A stretch of 44,005 nt of DNA from Calditrichia bacterium (GTDB lineage Bacteria > Calditrichota > Calditrichia > Calditrichales > J004), in NCBI GenBank assembly GCA_027006055.1, contig JALTKX010000208.1, forward strand, positions 1 through 44,005, written 5' to 3'. Below are positions 36,885 to 44,005 of the stretch, one piece after another. The notes beneath the pieces were generated by a model. The model made no database searches. It saw nothing but the letters and a program-made list of their open reading frames with translations, and was not told the origin of the DNA. Position 1 is the stretch's first letter, and each line of letters begins with the position of its first letter. Made by a program: the position numbers and the translations under genes.

Positions 36885-39599
36885 ATGACTCGGATTATAA
36901 TGTTATTATTTATATGTTTGTCCCTGGCGTGGGCCCAGACAAGCACAACATTTACCCTGCCCCTGCGCTCCAAAACCACGGGGCAACTGGTGCCGGGCAA
37001 GGATGTAGACCTCTACCAAAGCGGGGTAAAAAAGTATGACCTGACGGAGACGAGTCCGGGTGTTTATAGTAATAGCGCGGTGGCAACGGGGAAATATGAC
37101 GTGTATGTCAACGGCAGCCCGCTTTCCGGCTGGCAAGGGGTGTGGCACGGTTCGGATAAGTTGACGAGTATGGAGGGGCATGCAAACAGCAGCGGACAAA
37201 TAGGTACGAGCGGAATACAAGATGGCGTGATTACCCTGGATAAACTCAGCTCAACCGTCCGGGCACAGTTAAACGGCAGTGGTCCGGTAAGGCCTCCGGA
37301 TGATAAAACGGTTGAATATAAAATATCTGGTACTGACACCACTGTTGGGATAAAAAACGAGTGGGACGGGAAAGTACGCATAGTTGATTATGTTAAAGGC
37401 GATGGCGTAACCGATGACACACAAGGTTTAAGAAATGCCTTAAAGAAAATGAGTATAAACGCGGAATTGGTAGGGGATAAAATAACCTGCCTTGTTTCGG
37501 ACACTTTATTCATAAAATATTCCGGGCTTTATCGTTTTAATGGCTTAAAAATTGTAGTGGACACATCAAAGTTTTTCCCGGATAATAATGATTTAAGCAA
37601 TGTAATTACGATTGATGCCAACACAGACAATGTTACGTTGTCAGGGCTTGAAATAGATGGGAAATATGGCACTAAACGTGGTATCTATGTAAAGGGCAAT
37701 AATGACAATATATTCATAGAGCATTGTACTTTGAGTGGAACAGGACAGGCAATCCGTTTTAATGGAGGAAGTAATCTTAATGTTTTATATAATACGATCA
37801 GTGATAACACAACCTTTAGCCTTGGCGCTTATTTTTTAACGGACGAAAGCGGCATTGACGGCGTAAACGTAATTGGGAATGTGATCGAATCCGCGCAGCC
37901 GATCTATTGTGGATCATTGGGGAATACCAACAACGCACGTAATGGGATTATCGAGGGCAATAAAATCAAATTTCCTGCTCCGTTAGTAGGGCTGGTCAAC
38001 ACAGAAGGAATAACCTGGACAGCTAACGGTCGCGTTACAATACGCTCTAACTGGGTTGGAGACTCTCTTATATCTACGTCCGGTTTTAACCTTGGTATAA
38101 GCGTCCAGGGTGATACCATGGGCCGGGGAGAGATAACAGTTGATGATAACAAGGTTTATTGGTCTCGAACGACACACCTGGAATTATATGACGCAACAAA
38201 AAGCAAAGTAACTAAAAATATTTTTTCTTCTGATAGCGCTAATATGGTTGTGCGCAATCCTGTTGATATGCTGGTATCAGGTAATACTTTTAGAGCCTCT
38301 CAGGTTAAACGAGTAGATTCTACGCCTACCGTGCGTCACGTTAATATAATTGGCTCTAAAAATCCTACGGGATTTAAGGTGAATCGTCCGATCGGGAAAA
38401 TAAGAATTGTAAACAATTCTTTTTATGGGGGAGAGACTGCCGTACATGTTACTCCTGACACCTTATTATCTTCTATTATTATCTCCAACAATGATGCGGA
38501 ATATATTGAGAGTTTTTTTCTGACTGCCGGTACGGGCAGGCAGTTTGACAACATAAACATTTCCGGGAATATAATAAAAAACCTTAAAAACACCATTTTC
38601 AAGACAGCCAATGGCGTTAAGTGGTTTACATTTGTCACAAATCAAGTTGAGTTTGATACGAGCGGGGTAGTTTCAACACCTTCTACCGCTGCCTTTGATT
38701 TTGCCGGTTTTAATCGTGCAATAATTGGTAATAATATTATCGATGGCGGTGGCAAGGACAGACTTTTTAAATCTACCGGTAGCATTAATTATGGTACTAT
38801 TACTTCTAATGTTTTTGAAAATTTTGGTTCTCGCGGATTAAGTGATGTTACAGGTGCTGTTGATACTTCCAACAATATCTGGACTTATGATCTTCCCGTA
38901 CAAACCAATATTGTTGGCTGGTGGGTATCGAACGATCTGAATAAGATCAATGGTGATTCTGTGATAACGTGGCCATCCCGTTTAGTCGTTAATCCGGCAT
39001 ACACTTATGTTGATAGCACGAATACGCGGCCTATCTATAAAACCAATGTTTTGAATGGTTTTCCTGCCGTTCATTTTGACGGTATTAATGATATTTTAAC
39101 GACAAAAACATCTATGTTTCATCAAACGACCCCAAAAACGGTGTTTGTTGTTATGAAAAACCAAGGAACAACAACGCAAGGTATAGTAGGAAATATGCGT
39201 CGTGGCGAGTCGGGTAATATACCATGGGGCCAAGGGCTTGAATTGCGTGCAACTGATACGCTTACAGTTGTTTCAACGGCGAACGGAGGATCTCCCGGAT
39301 TTTCGATTAAAACAGAGGTGACTGCTGACCCAATGCTAATTTCTGCCGTATTAAAAAATGCCGGAACTATATTAAGAGCTAATGGAGCACAGGTCGGGTC
39401 AAACACTACTGACAACTTGCAAGCATCATATAGTTATACAACAATAGGTGGTTCCGATCACAATGCTAAAGTTACTCCAGACCCAGGTAAATATTTTTCC
39501 GGGGATATACTTGAGATTGTTGTGTACAATGTTGAGCTAACAACACAGCAGATTTCTGACACGGAAAAGTACTTTAACGACAAGTATAAAATCTATTAG
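36885..39599 (+). CDS. Tailspike: signal peptide, beta-helix (pectate-lyase-like), LamG-like C-terminus
   Basis: The tracked start is 36744. ATG 36885 behind AAGGAGG gives 904 aa, beginning 'MTRIIMLLFICLSLAWAQ' (Sec signal). 'YVKGDGVTDDTQGLRNALKK' is the classical tailspike/pectate-lyase head motif. N-rich beta-helix rungs follow ('NVIGNVIESAQPIYCGSLG', 'GNIIKNLKNTIFKTA'). The end is a LamG/concanavalin-like domain ('FPAVHFDGINDILTTKTSMF'). Tailspikes bind or cut surface glycans. A Sec signal on a tailspike is odd. Confidence 0.75.
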   Translation: MTRIIMLLFICLSLAWAQTSTTFTLPLRSKTTGQLVPGKDVDLYQSGVKKYDLTETSPGVYSNSAVATGKYDVYVNGSPLSGWQGVWHGSDKLTSMEGHANSSGQIGTSGIQDGVITLDKLSSTVRAQLNGSGPVRPPDDKTVEYKISGTDTTVGIKNEWDGKVRIVDYVKGDGVTDDTQGLRNALKKMSINAELVGDKITCLVSDTLFIKYSGLYRFNGLKIVVDTSKFFPDNNDLSNVITIDANTDNVTLSGLEIDGKYGTKRGIYVKGNNDNIFIEHCTLSGTGQAIRFNGGSNLNVLYNTISDNTTFSLGAYFLTDESGIDGVNVIGNVIESAQPIYCGSLGNTNNARNGIIEGNKIKFPAPLVGLVNTEGITWTANGRVTIRSNWVGDSLISTSGFNLGISVQGDTMGRGEITVDDNKVYWSRTTHLELYDATKSKVTKNIFSSDSANMVVRNPVDMLVSGNTFRASQVKRVDSTPTVRHVNIIGSKNPTGFKVNRPIGKIRIVNNSFYGGETAVHVTPDTLLSSIIISNNDAEYIESFFLTAGTGRQFDNINISGNIIKNLKNTIFKTANGVKWFTFVTNQVEFDTSGVVSTPSTAAFDFAGFNRAIIGNNIIDGGGKDRLFKSTGSINYGTITSNVFENFGSRGLSDVTGAVDTSNNIWTYDLPVQTNIVGWWVSNDLNKINGDSVITWPSRLVVNPAYTYVDSTNTRPIYKTNVLNGFPAVHFDGINDILTTKTSMFHQTTPKTVFVVMKNQGTTTQGIVGNMRRGESGNIPWGQGLELRATDTLTVVSTANGGSPGFSIKTEVTADPMLISAVLKNAGTILRANGAQVGSNTTDNLQASYSYTTIGGSDHNAKVTPDPGKYFSGDILEIVVYNVELTTQQISDTEKYFNDKYKIY

Positions 39600-39607
39600 G
39601 AGGGCTT

Positions 39608-40363
39608 ATGCGCATTCTGATATTTATTTTGATGATCGTTTTTTTAACTTCCGCGCAATCGATTTCGTCTCATACGGTATTACTGTTACGTGCGGATCGT
39701 GGGATTGTAAAAGATGCTTCAAATAATGTTCAAGAGTGGCATGATCAATCCAAAAACGGAAACTATGTCCGACAGACAACGAGTGGTTATCGCCCAACTT
39801 TTCAAAATAATTCTTTACTGTTTGATGGTAGTGATGATTATTTAATGCATTGGGATAATGTTAATAATCTATTTGGCAACTTCGGAACATCTGATTTTAC
39901 AATCAGTGTTCGTTTTAGGCATACAGCAGCTAATACTTATGATCAACTTGTGAGTAAGGGTGCGCAGTTGGCCGGGTATTATGTTTTTGGTTTTTGGTCT
40001 AATGGCTCAAATATTTCTTTTGGTACCAATAGCACATATTTAACGACTTCAACTCTTATAAATACAACGGATTATTACACTGTAACGGTTGTTCGCTCCG
40101 GTGATGCAGGTCTTCTTTATATAGATGGTGACCTGGTATTTACAGACGCATCATATTTTACCGGGCAGAATATTAATAATACAAACCGTCGCTTTGTTGT
40201 TGGCGCCCGTGACGATGGCGCATCCCATCATTTTACCGGATTTATTACGGATGTAAGGGTTGACACGATTGCGGTAAATGGTGGAGTTATAAAGTCATAT
40301 GTAGGCTGGCTTAAACAAGGTCGACCAAAAAGATTAAAGTTTGCTGGGTACTCAAAGTTTTAA
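39608..40363 (+). CDS. LamG/concanavalin-like secreted protein
   Basis: 251 aa behind AGGAGG. 'MRILIFILMIVFLTSAQS' is a Sec signal. The LamG-like domain shows 'WHDQSKNGNYVRQTT', 'RPTFQNNSLLFDGSDDYLMH', 'YTVTVVRSGDAGLLYIDGDL' and 'FTGFITDVRVDT'. It resembles the C-terminus of the preceding tailspike ('FPAVHFDGIND', 'FSGDILEIVVYN'), so duplication and divergence are likely. It is the last phage gene and may be a secreted receptor-binding or host-masking protein. Confidence 0.65.
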   Translation: MRILIFILMIVFLTSAQSISSHTVLLLRADRGIVKDASNNVQEWHDQSKNGNYVRQTTSGYRPTFQNNSLLFDGSDDYLMHWDNVNNLFGNFGTSDFTISVRFRHTAANTYDQLVSKGAQLAGYYVFGFWSNGSNISFGTNSTYLTTSTLINTTDYYTVTVVRSGDAGLLYIDGDLVFTDASYFTGQNINNTNRRFVVGARDDGASHHFTGFITDVRVDTIAVNGGVIKSYVGWLKQGRPKRLKFAGYSKF

Positions 40364-40366
40364 TTA

Positions 40367-40383
40367 CTATAATATTATTATAG
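40367..40383 (+). terminator. AT-rich hairpin after the last phage gene
   Basis: CTATAAT-ATT-ATTATAG, a perfect 7-bp stem 3 nt after the last stop. There is no good T-run, so it is only a weak candidate terminator. Confidence 0.35.
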
Positions 40384-40455
40384 TGTGTATATTATTTTGA
40401 TTGGCTTTTATTATTGTGATTTTTTAACCAAATTATCGCGCGCGCTTTTAGTTTG

Positions 40456-40484
40456 ACCATCCAGGTCTCGGAGACCTGGATGGT
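40456..40484 (+). repeat. CCAGGTCT palindromic repeat, copy 3
   Basis: ACCATCCAGGTCTC-G-GAGACCTGGATGGT, perfect 14-bp arms around one base. The core is the same as in copies 1 and 2 in the prophage early region. It lies near or just beyond the presumed phage end. Confidence 0.8.
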
Positions 40485-40490
40485 TGTTGG

Positions 40491-40526
40491 GACGCATTGA
40501 CTTAAAAAGTCGCACGGCCGTGCGTC
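40491..40526. repeat. Nested inverted repeats GACGCA/TGCGTC
   Basis: GACGCA (40491-40496) pairs with TGCGTC (40521-40526), and inside are GACTT-AAA-AAGTC and the 12-bp palindrome GCACGGCCGTGC. TTTA follows. It could act as a terminator in either orientation or be a small repeat element. Confidence 0.5.
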
Positions 40527-40702
40527 TTTATGAACCTTTCAGCATTTGCACCGCCTGACGCCGCTCGGTTCCGGTATGGCTGGTATCAACTTTTCGAACG
40601 GGAGACTGGCAGATAGCCTAGCTCTCACATTCAGCCATAAAATGAGCAACAGCTTTCCGCCGTATCCCCCGCTTTGCGGTAAAGGCGGAAAAACCGCCGC
40701 CG

Positions 40703-43700
40703 CTATTTTACCAAAAGTATCTTCTCCGAAGAAACATTCTCCCCGGCGCGAATGCGATATATAAACAGACCCGAACTTACCTGCCGGCCCTGATCATTGC
40801 GGCCCCGCCATTGCCGCGCATGCCAACCCGCGCCCAGCTCACCGTCAAACAGGGTTTTTATCTTACGCCCGGCCACGGTATATATCTCTATGGTGACCGG
40901 CATGGCTTCCGGCAGGCCAAAGCGGATGGTCACTAAGGGATTGAAGGGATTGGGATAGGCTTTCTCCAGCACAAAGGTCGCCGGAATTTCCCCGCCCGGA
41001 CGAAAGTCTCCGCTTTGAACCTCTATGCTTTTCGAATAGTTCAGGCGACCGGCGTAGTCCACGTCCGCAAGACGGTAGCGGTAGCTTGTATTGGGCGCGA
41101 TATCACCGTCGCGAAAACGATAGCGTGTGGCCACGGATACCGAACCCCGGCCCCTTAACTCCCGCTGATCCTTATGATGGGCAATTTGCCGCCACTCCTG
41201 ATCCGGGTCATCCTTGCGATAAAGAATAAAACCCTGATTTTCCGTTTCGCTCTCCGTCTTCCACTCCAGCACAATCGCCTGCCGTTCAAAGGCGGCCGTA
41301 AACGCCGCCAGCGCCACGGGCAGGGAGTTATCCGCCGCCCCGCCGATGCCAAACTGGGAAAAACCGTCGCTTATGTTGGTCCACTCCACCACCGTACCGC
41401 TGCCCGCGTAGTTGTTGCTGCCCACGGCCGACCAGGGGCTGCTGCTATCGGCTCTTTTTAACAGCACCAGCGTGGAATAGTCGGAAATGCCCCCCATGCC
41501 CGCCAGATCCAGGGAAAGGCTGTAGATGCCATCCGCCGTCCCGGACAGAGCGTTCACCGTCCAGTATCTTTCCGGGGAAACATTTACCACCCCCGAGGGC
41601 AGGCTGCCCACCGTCCCCGGATCGCCGGCCGTTTTGATCGTTTCCAGGGTAAGCTGGCCGCTGTTGGCCGTGGTAAAGTTTATGGAGGCGTCCGTGTTGG
41701 CAAAAGTGTAGGATTCCGTGGAACCGGCTATATAGGTATGGAAGGCCTCGCCGCGAATCACCACATCATCGATGGCGATATCGCCCAGCCAGTCGCTGCC
41801 GGTAATGCCCCGGAAACGTATCTGCTGGGTCGTACCCGTGCTGTAGGCAGAAAGATCGATGGTGGCCACCTTCCAGTCGTTGCCATCCACGCTTTGCTGC
41901 CCGGAAAGCAGCAGCACATCCTTGTTCCAGACGCCGTTATCATACACATCCACATGCAGATCGCCCATATTGGCGCCGTACATATTGTACCAAAACTCCA
42001 TGTGCGCGTTATTCAGCGCGCTAAAATCAAACAAGGGCGAAAGCAGGGTAAAAAGCTTGCCGGGATAGTTGGGGCTGCTGGCCTCGGTATACAGATAATT
42101 TCCCGAACCGGAGGTATGATCGGCATTAGGCCCGGTATTGCTGGAAGGCGTCGTGCCGGAATTTACACTCCAGTCGGCGTCGTCATCGGTGGCGTTGCTC
42201 CAGTCGTTGCCGCTGCCGATGGTTGTAAAGCCGTCAAAATTTTCGCTGAAGGGAAAAGAAGTAACCTTGGTGGCCGTTTCGGTGGTGAACGACCAGATGG
42301 TGTTGCACCCGCCGGCAGTACCCTGATTGTTACGCGGCACCACCTGAATATAGTAGGTGGTATTGGATTGCAGGGAGGGGCCATAGCTGTTCGTCGGCAC
42401 ATTGGTGCCGTTTTCGATATTGGTCGGCGTGGTTACGCCGCCGCCATCGGTGCCAAAATATAGATCATAGCTGGTGGCGTCATAAACCCTTTCCCATTCG
42501 ATGGTGGTGGTCAGCGGCACATCGACGGCGCCGTCGGCGGGAGTGATCAGGTCCGCGGAACAACTGGCCGGCACGGCGCTGTATTCATCAATACCGCTGA
42601 TAATGACGGAAAAAGCCTGCGATCCGCCGCTCAGCGTGCCGGCATGGTTCACCGTCAGCGTATAGCTGCCCGCCGCCGGATCGGCAATATAAACCTGCTC
42701 CACGTTGTCCACGCTGTTTTTACCGCTATTGGTGGCCGCGGCGTTGGGATTGGCCACATCCAGCTTCCAGGGATAGTAACTTGTGCCGTTGCGGCTCAGG
42801 GTTACATCCAAATCATTAACCAGCATTGCATCCGTGGGGTCCAGGGCGTCGGCCACGGGAGTTCCCGGCAGGTCCGTCCACACCACGGTTACCTTAAGCG
42901 GACTGTTGCCCGAGGCGGTCAGCGTTCGGCTGTAACTTCCGCCATTGCTAAGGGTCAGTTCATCGATAACATTTTGCTTGCCGTCATCGCTGATCAGTTG
43001 CGCCGCCTCGCCGGTATTGAGCAGCCCCCAGCCATACTTATAGTCGGGGCCGGGATAGGCGCCCGCCTCATCCGCGGTATGAATGACCAGCGCCTTTAAG
43101 GTTGCCGAGCGCATGGAAGCGCCCGAATGCGTATCGCGGTAATGCTGTTGCAACAGGGCCATGGAGCCGGCGGCATTGGGCGAGGCCATGGAGGTGCCAC
43201 TTTTGGTGGTATAGGAGGTGTTGCCCGCGTTATCCGTGGAGTAGAGGGCGTCGCCATTGGCCGAAAGGTCGGGCTTGATGCGTCCGTCATCGCTGGGGCC
43301 CCAGGAGCTGAAGCTGGTAACGGCAACGCTGGAGGCATCCACATAGTTGAGCACATCGCCGACGGCGGCAATGGTAAGGGTATTCTTGGCCAGGCCCGCC
43401 CCGCGGATGGTATCAAAACCACCGTTATCATAGTTGTCGTCGTAATGGGTATCCGTGTAGGAGCCGCTGCCGTTATGACTGTGAGCCGTACCGGCGGCGG
43501 GCGCGGTATCGTTGCGGTCGTTACCGGCGGATTTTACGATGAGATAGTAAGGAGCATCCCAGGCGATCTGGTCCCAATCCTGGGATTGCGTGTCATAGAA
43601 CCCGAAATAGAAGGACTCATTCTGATCAACATTCACATCGCCGTACCAGTGCCAGCTTCCGCCGCTGTCCTGATACCAGCCGGTAATATATCCGTAACTA

Positions 43701-44005
43701 TGGTTGGATATCTCCATGCCCGCCGCGGCCTCCGTGGCCATCTCGGCGTTGTCGCTGTTCCAGTCAAAAGCCCTTAGTGTCGCCTCCCAGGCCATGCCCT
43801 TGGCGGCGGCGTCCACACCGGCGGCTATCATCGTACCGGCCACATGGGTAGAGTGGCTGCTGGTGGAAGAGGGCGTATCACCCTGGGTAACCCGGCCGCC
43901 AAACTCCTGGTGGCTGGTCAGCACCGCGCCTCCGTCCCATTCGCCAAGGGCGTTGTAGCCGTTACCCGTAAGGGAAAAACCCAGACCGCCGCCCGGCCAC
44001 ACCTT
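40703..44005 (-). CDS. Secreted subtilisin-like (S8) serine protease, C-terminal part (5' end outside window)
   Basis: At least 1100 aa visible. The catalytic triad of S8 is seen: Asp in 'GEWDGGAVL', His in 'SSHSTHVAGT', and Ser in 'SGTSMASPNAAG'. A beta domain follows ('PAAGSYTLTVNHAG'), an Fn3-like module ('ATSYDLYFGTDGG', 'TTYYIQVVPRNNQG'), a MAM-like module ('MEFWYNMYGANMGDLHVDVY') and the ending 'AYPNPFNPLVTIRFGLPEA', a FlgD-like/sorting-type domain of FCB bacteria. It is a secreted or surface protease of the host. The gene ends in 'KILLVK' and was not hit by the phage. Confidence 0.9.
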   Translation of the reverse strand, partial: KVWPGGGLGFSLTGNGYNALGEWDGGAVLTSHQEFGGRVTQGDTPSSTSSHSTHVAGTMIAAGVDAAAKGMAWEATLRAFDWNSDNAEMATEAAAGMEISNHSYGYITGWYQDSGGSWHWYGDVNVDQNESFYFGFYDTQSQDWDQIAWDAPYYLIVKSAGNDRNDTAPAAGTAHSHNGSGSYTDTHYDDNYDNGGFDTIRGAGLAKNTLTIAAVGDVLNYVDASSVAVTSFSSWGPSDDGRIKPDLSANGDALYSTDNAGNTSYTTKSGTSMASPNAAGSMALLQQHYRDTHSGASMRSATLKALVIHTADEAGAYPGPDYKYGWGLLNTGEAAQLISDDGKQNVIDELTLSNGGSYSRTLTASGNSPLKVTVVWTDLPGTPVADALDPTDAMLVNDLDVTLSRNGTSYYPWKLDVANPNAAATNSGKNSVDNVEQVYIADPAAGSYTLTVNHAGTLSGGSQAFSVIISGIDEYSAVPASCSADLITPADGAVDVPLTTTIEWERVYDATSYDLYFGTDGGGVTTPTNIENGTNVPTNSYGPSLQSNTTYYIQVVPRNNQGTAGGCNTIWSFTTETATKVTSFPFSENFDGFTTIGSGNDWSNATDDDADWSVNSGTTPSSNTGPNADHTSGSGNYLYTEASSPNYPGKLFTLLSPLFDFSALNNAHMEFWYNMYGANMGDLHVDVYDNGVWNKDVLLLSGQQSVDGNDWKVATIDLSAYSTGTTQQIRFRGITGSDWLGDIAIDDVVIRGEAFHTYIAGSTESYTFANTDASINFTTANSGQLTLETIKTAGDPGTVGSLPSGVVNVSPERYWTVNALSGTADGIYSLSLDLAGMGGISDYSTLVLLKRADSSSPWSAVGSNNYAGSGTVVEWTNISDGFSQFGIGGAADNSLPVALAAFTAAFERQAIVLEWKTESETENQGFILYRKDDPDQEWRQIAHHKDQRELRGRGSVSVATRYRFRDGDIAPNTSYRYRLADVDYAGRLNYSKSIEVQSGDFRPGGEIPATFVLEKAYPNPFNPLVTIRFGLPEAMPVTIEIYTVAGRKIKTLFDGELGAGWHARQWRGRNDQGRQVSSGLFIYRIRAGENVSSEKILLVK

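Larger units (their letters stand above)
1462..40460 (+). mobile_element. Mu-like transposable siphovirus prophage (approximate limits)
   Basis: Gene order is that of a transposable phage: leftward repressor, rightward early genes with DDE transposase and AAA ATPase, GemA-like protein, then terminase, portal-MuF, protease/scaffold, capsid and tail. Tube, tape measure and hub are present but no sheath or contractile baseplate genes, so a siphovirus tail is inferred. About 39 kb fits this phage class. Limits are estimates: the left end lies either in the AT-rich gap 1462-1647 or left of the first toxin-antitoxin pair, and the right end lies between 40364 and about 40545. No convincing 5-bp target duplication was found. 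Confidence 0.85.
40364..40702. other. 339-bp intergenic region containing the presumed prophage right end
   Basis: The AT-rich first ~75 bp are like the tail genes, then composition changes to host-like GC near 40436. Contents: AT hairpin, CCAGGTCT palindrome, GACGCA/TGCGTC nested hairpins, and nothing coding. The ORF at 40546-40764 overlaps the protease gene and is not credible. The right end of the prophage should lie within this stretch. Confidence 0.5.

Noticed and set aside
1525-40459. Candidate phage ends TGTTTCAAATCT (1525) and inverted TGGTCAAACT (ending 40459)
   Set aside because: They look alike and have TG...CA ends, but the flanking 5-mers (ATATA and TCCAG) do not match and the right one would cut the palindromic repeat.
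40546-40764. 72-aa plus-strand ORF near the prophage right end
   Set aside because: It overlaps the end of the protease gene, has no Shine-Dalgarno and a low-complexity sequence.
1-44005. CRISPR arrays, tRNA or rRNA genes
   Set aside because: No regularly spaced repeats and no cloverleaf or rRNA-like sequence was seen on either strand.

Overview
The window holds an almost complete transposable (Mu-like) prophage of about 39 kb, flanked by host-type DNA. The right flank carries the 3' part of a large secreted subtilisin-like protease. It ends in an 'AYPNPFNP...' FlgD-like/sorting-type tail, typical of the FCB superphylum (Calditrichota, Marinimicrobia, KSB1 and relatives), so the host is probably an uncultured or thermophilic-type FCB bacterium rather than a proteobacterium. 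Genus cannot be read from the sequence.

Layout. 1-286 (-): N-terminal piece of a D12-class (Dam-like) adenine methylase. 376-1461 (-): a two-gene toxin-antitoxin module, a Panacea-domain antitoxin followed by a PemK/MazF-like toxin. 1648-3032 (-): terminator, small membrane protein, lipoprotein and the XRE repressor. 3033-3123: early operator/promoter, with a perfect inverted repeat sitting between the -35 and -10. 3124-12715 (+): early operon with several small HTH proteins, DDE transposase (MuA type), AAA ATPase (MuB type, with a second in-frame start), GemA-like protein and many small unknown genes. A strongly base-paired, U-tract-ending candidate structured RNA lies at 12261-12433. 12746-14536 (-): an AT-rich island with a second Panacea/PemK-like pair and a membrane-anchored protein. 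14600-14710: presumed late control region (tandem 9-bp repeat, promoter-like hexamer, strong terminator).

14735-40363 (+): late operon. Order: holin-like protein, small and large terminase, portal fused to a MuF-type head protein, prohead protease with a nested scaffold start, capsid cement protein, major capsid, head-tail connector and completion proteins, tail tube, tail assembly chaperone pair (candidate frameshift), tape measure, GH108 lysozyme, 1416-aa tail hub/tip protein, beta-helix tailspike, and a LamG-like protein. There is no sheath or Mu baseplate set. Together with the tape measure and tube this points to a siphovirus-type transposable phage (B3/D3112-like lifestyle) rather than a contractile Mu.

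Main points for a second look: the structured RNA near 12.3 kb; Sec signal peptides on four late phage proteins, including the tailspike; the two Panacea-PemK modules, one inside the prophage; the moron island; dual starts in the MuB-like gene; ACTCCG/CGGAGT palindromes next to a winged-helix gene; a terminator placed in front of the late operon; and a palindromic repeat found in both the prophage and the right flank. The exact prophage ends and target-site duplication could not be fixed by eye.
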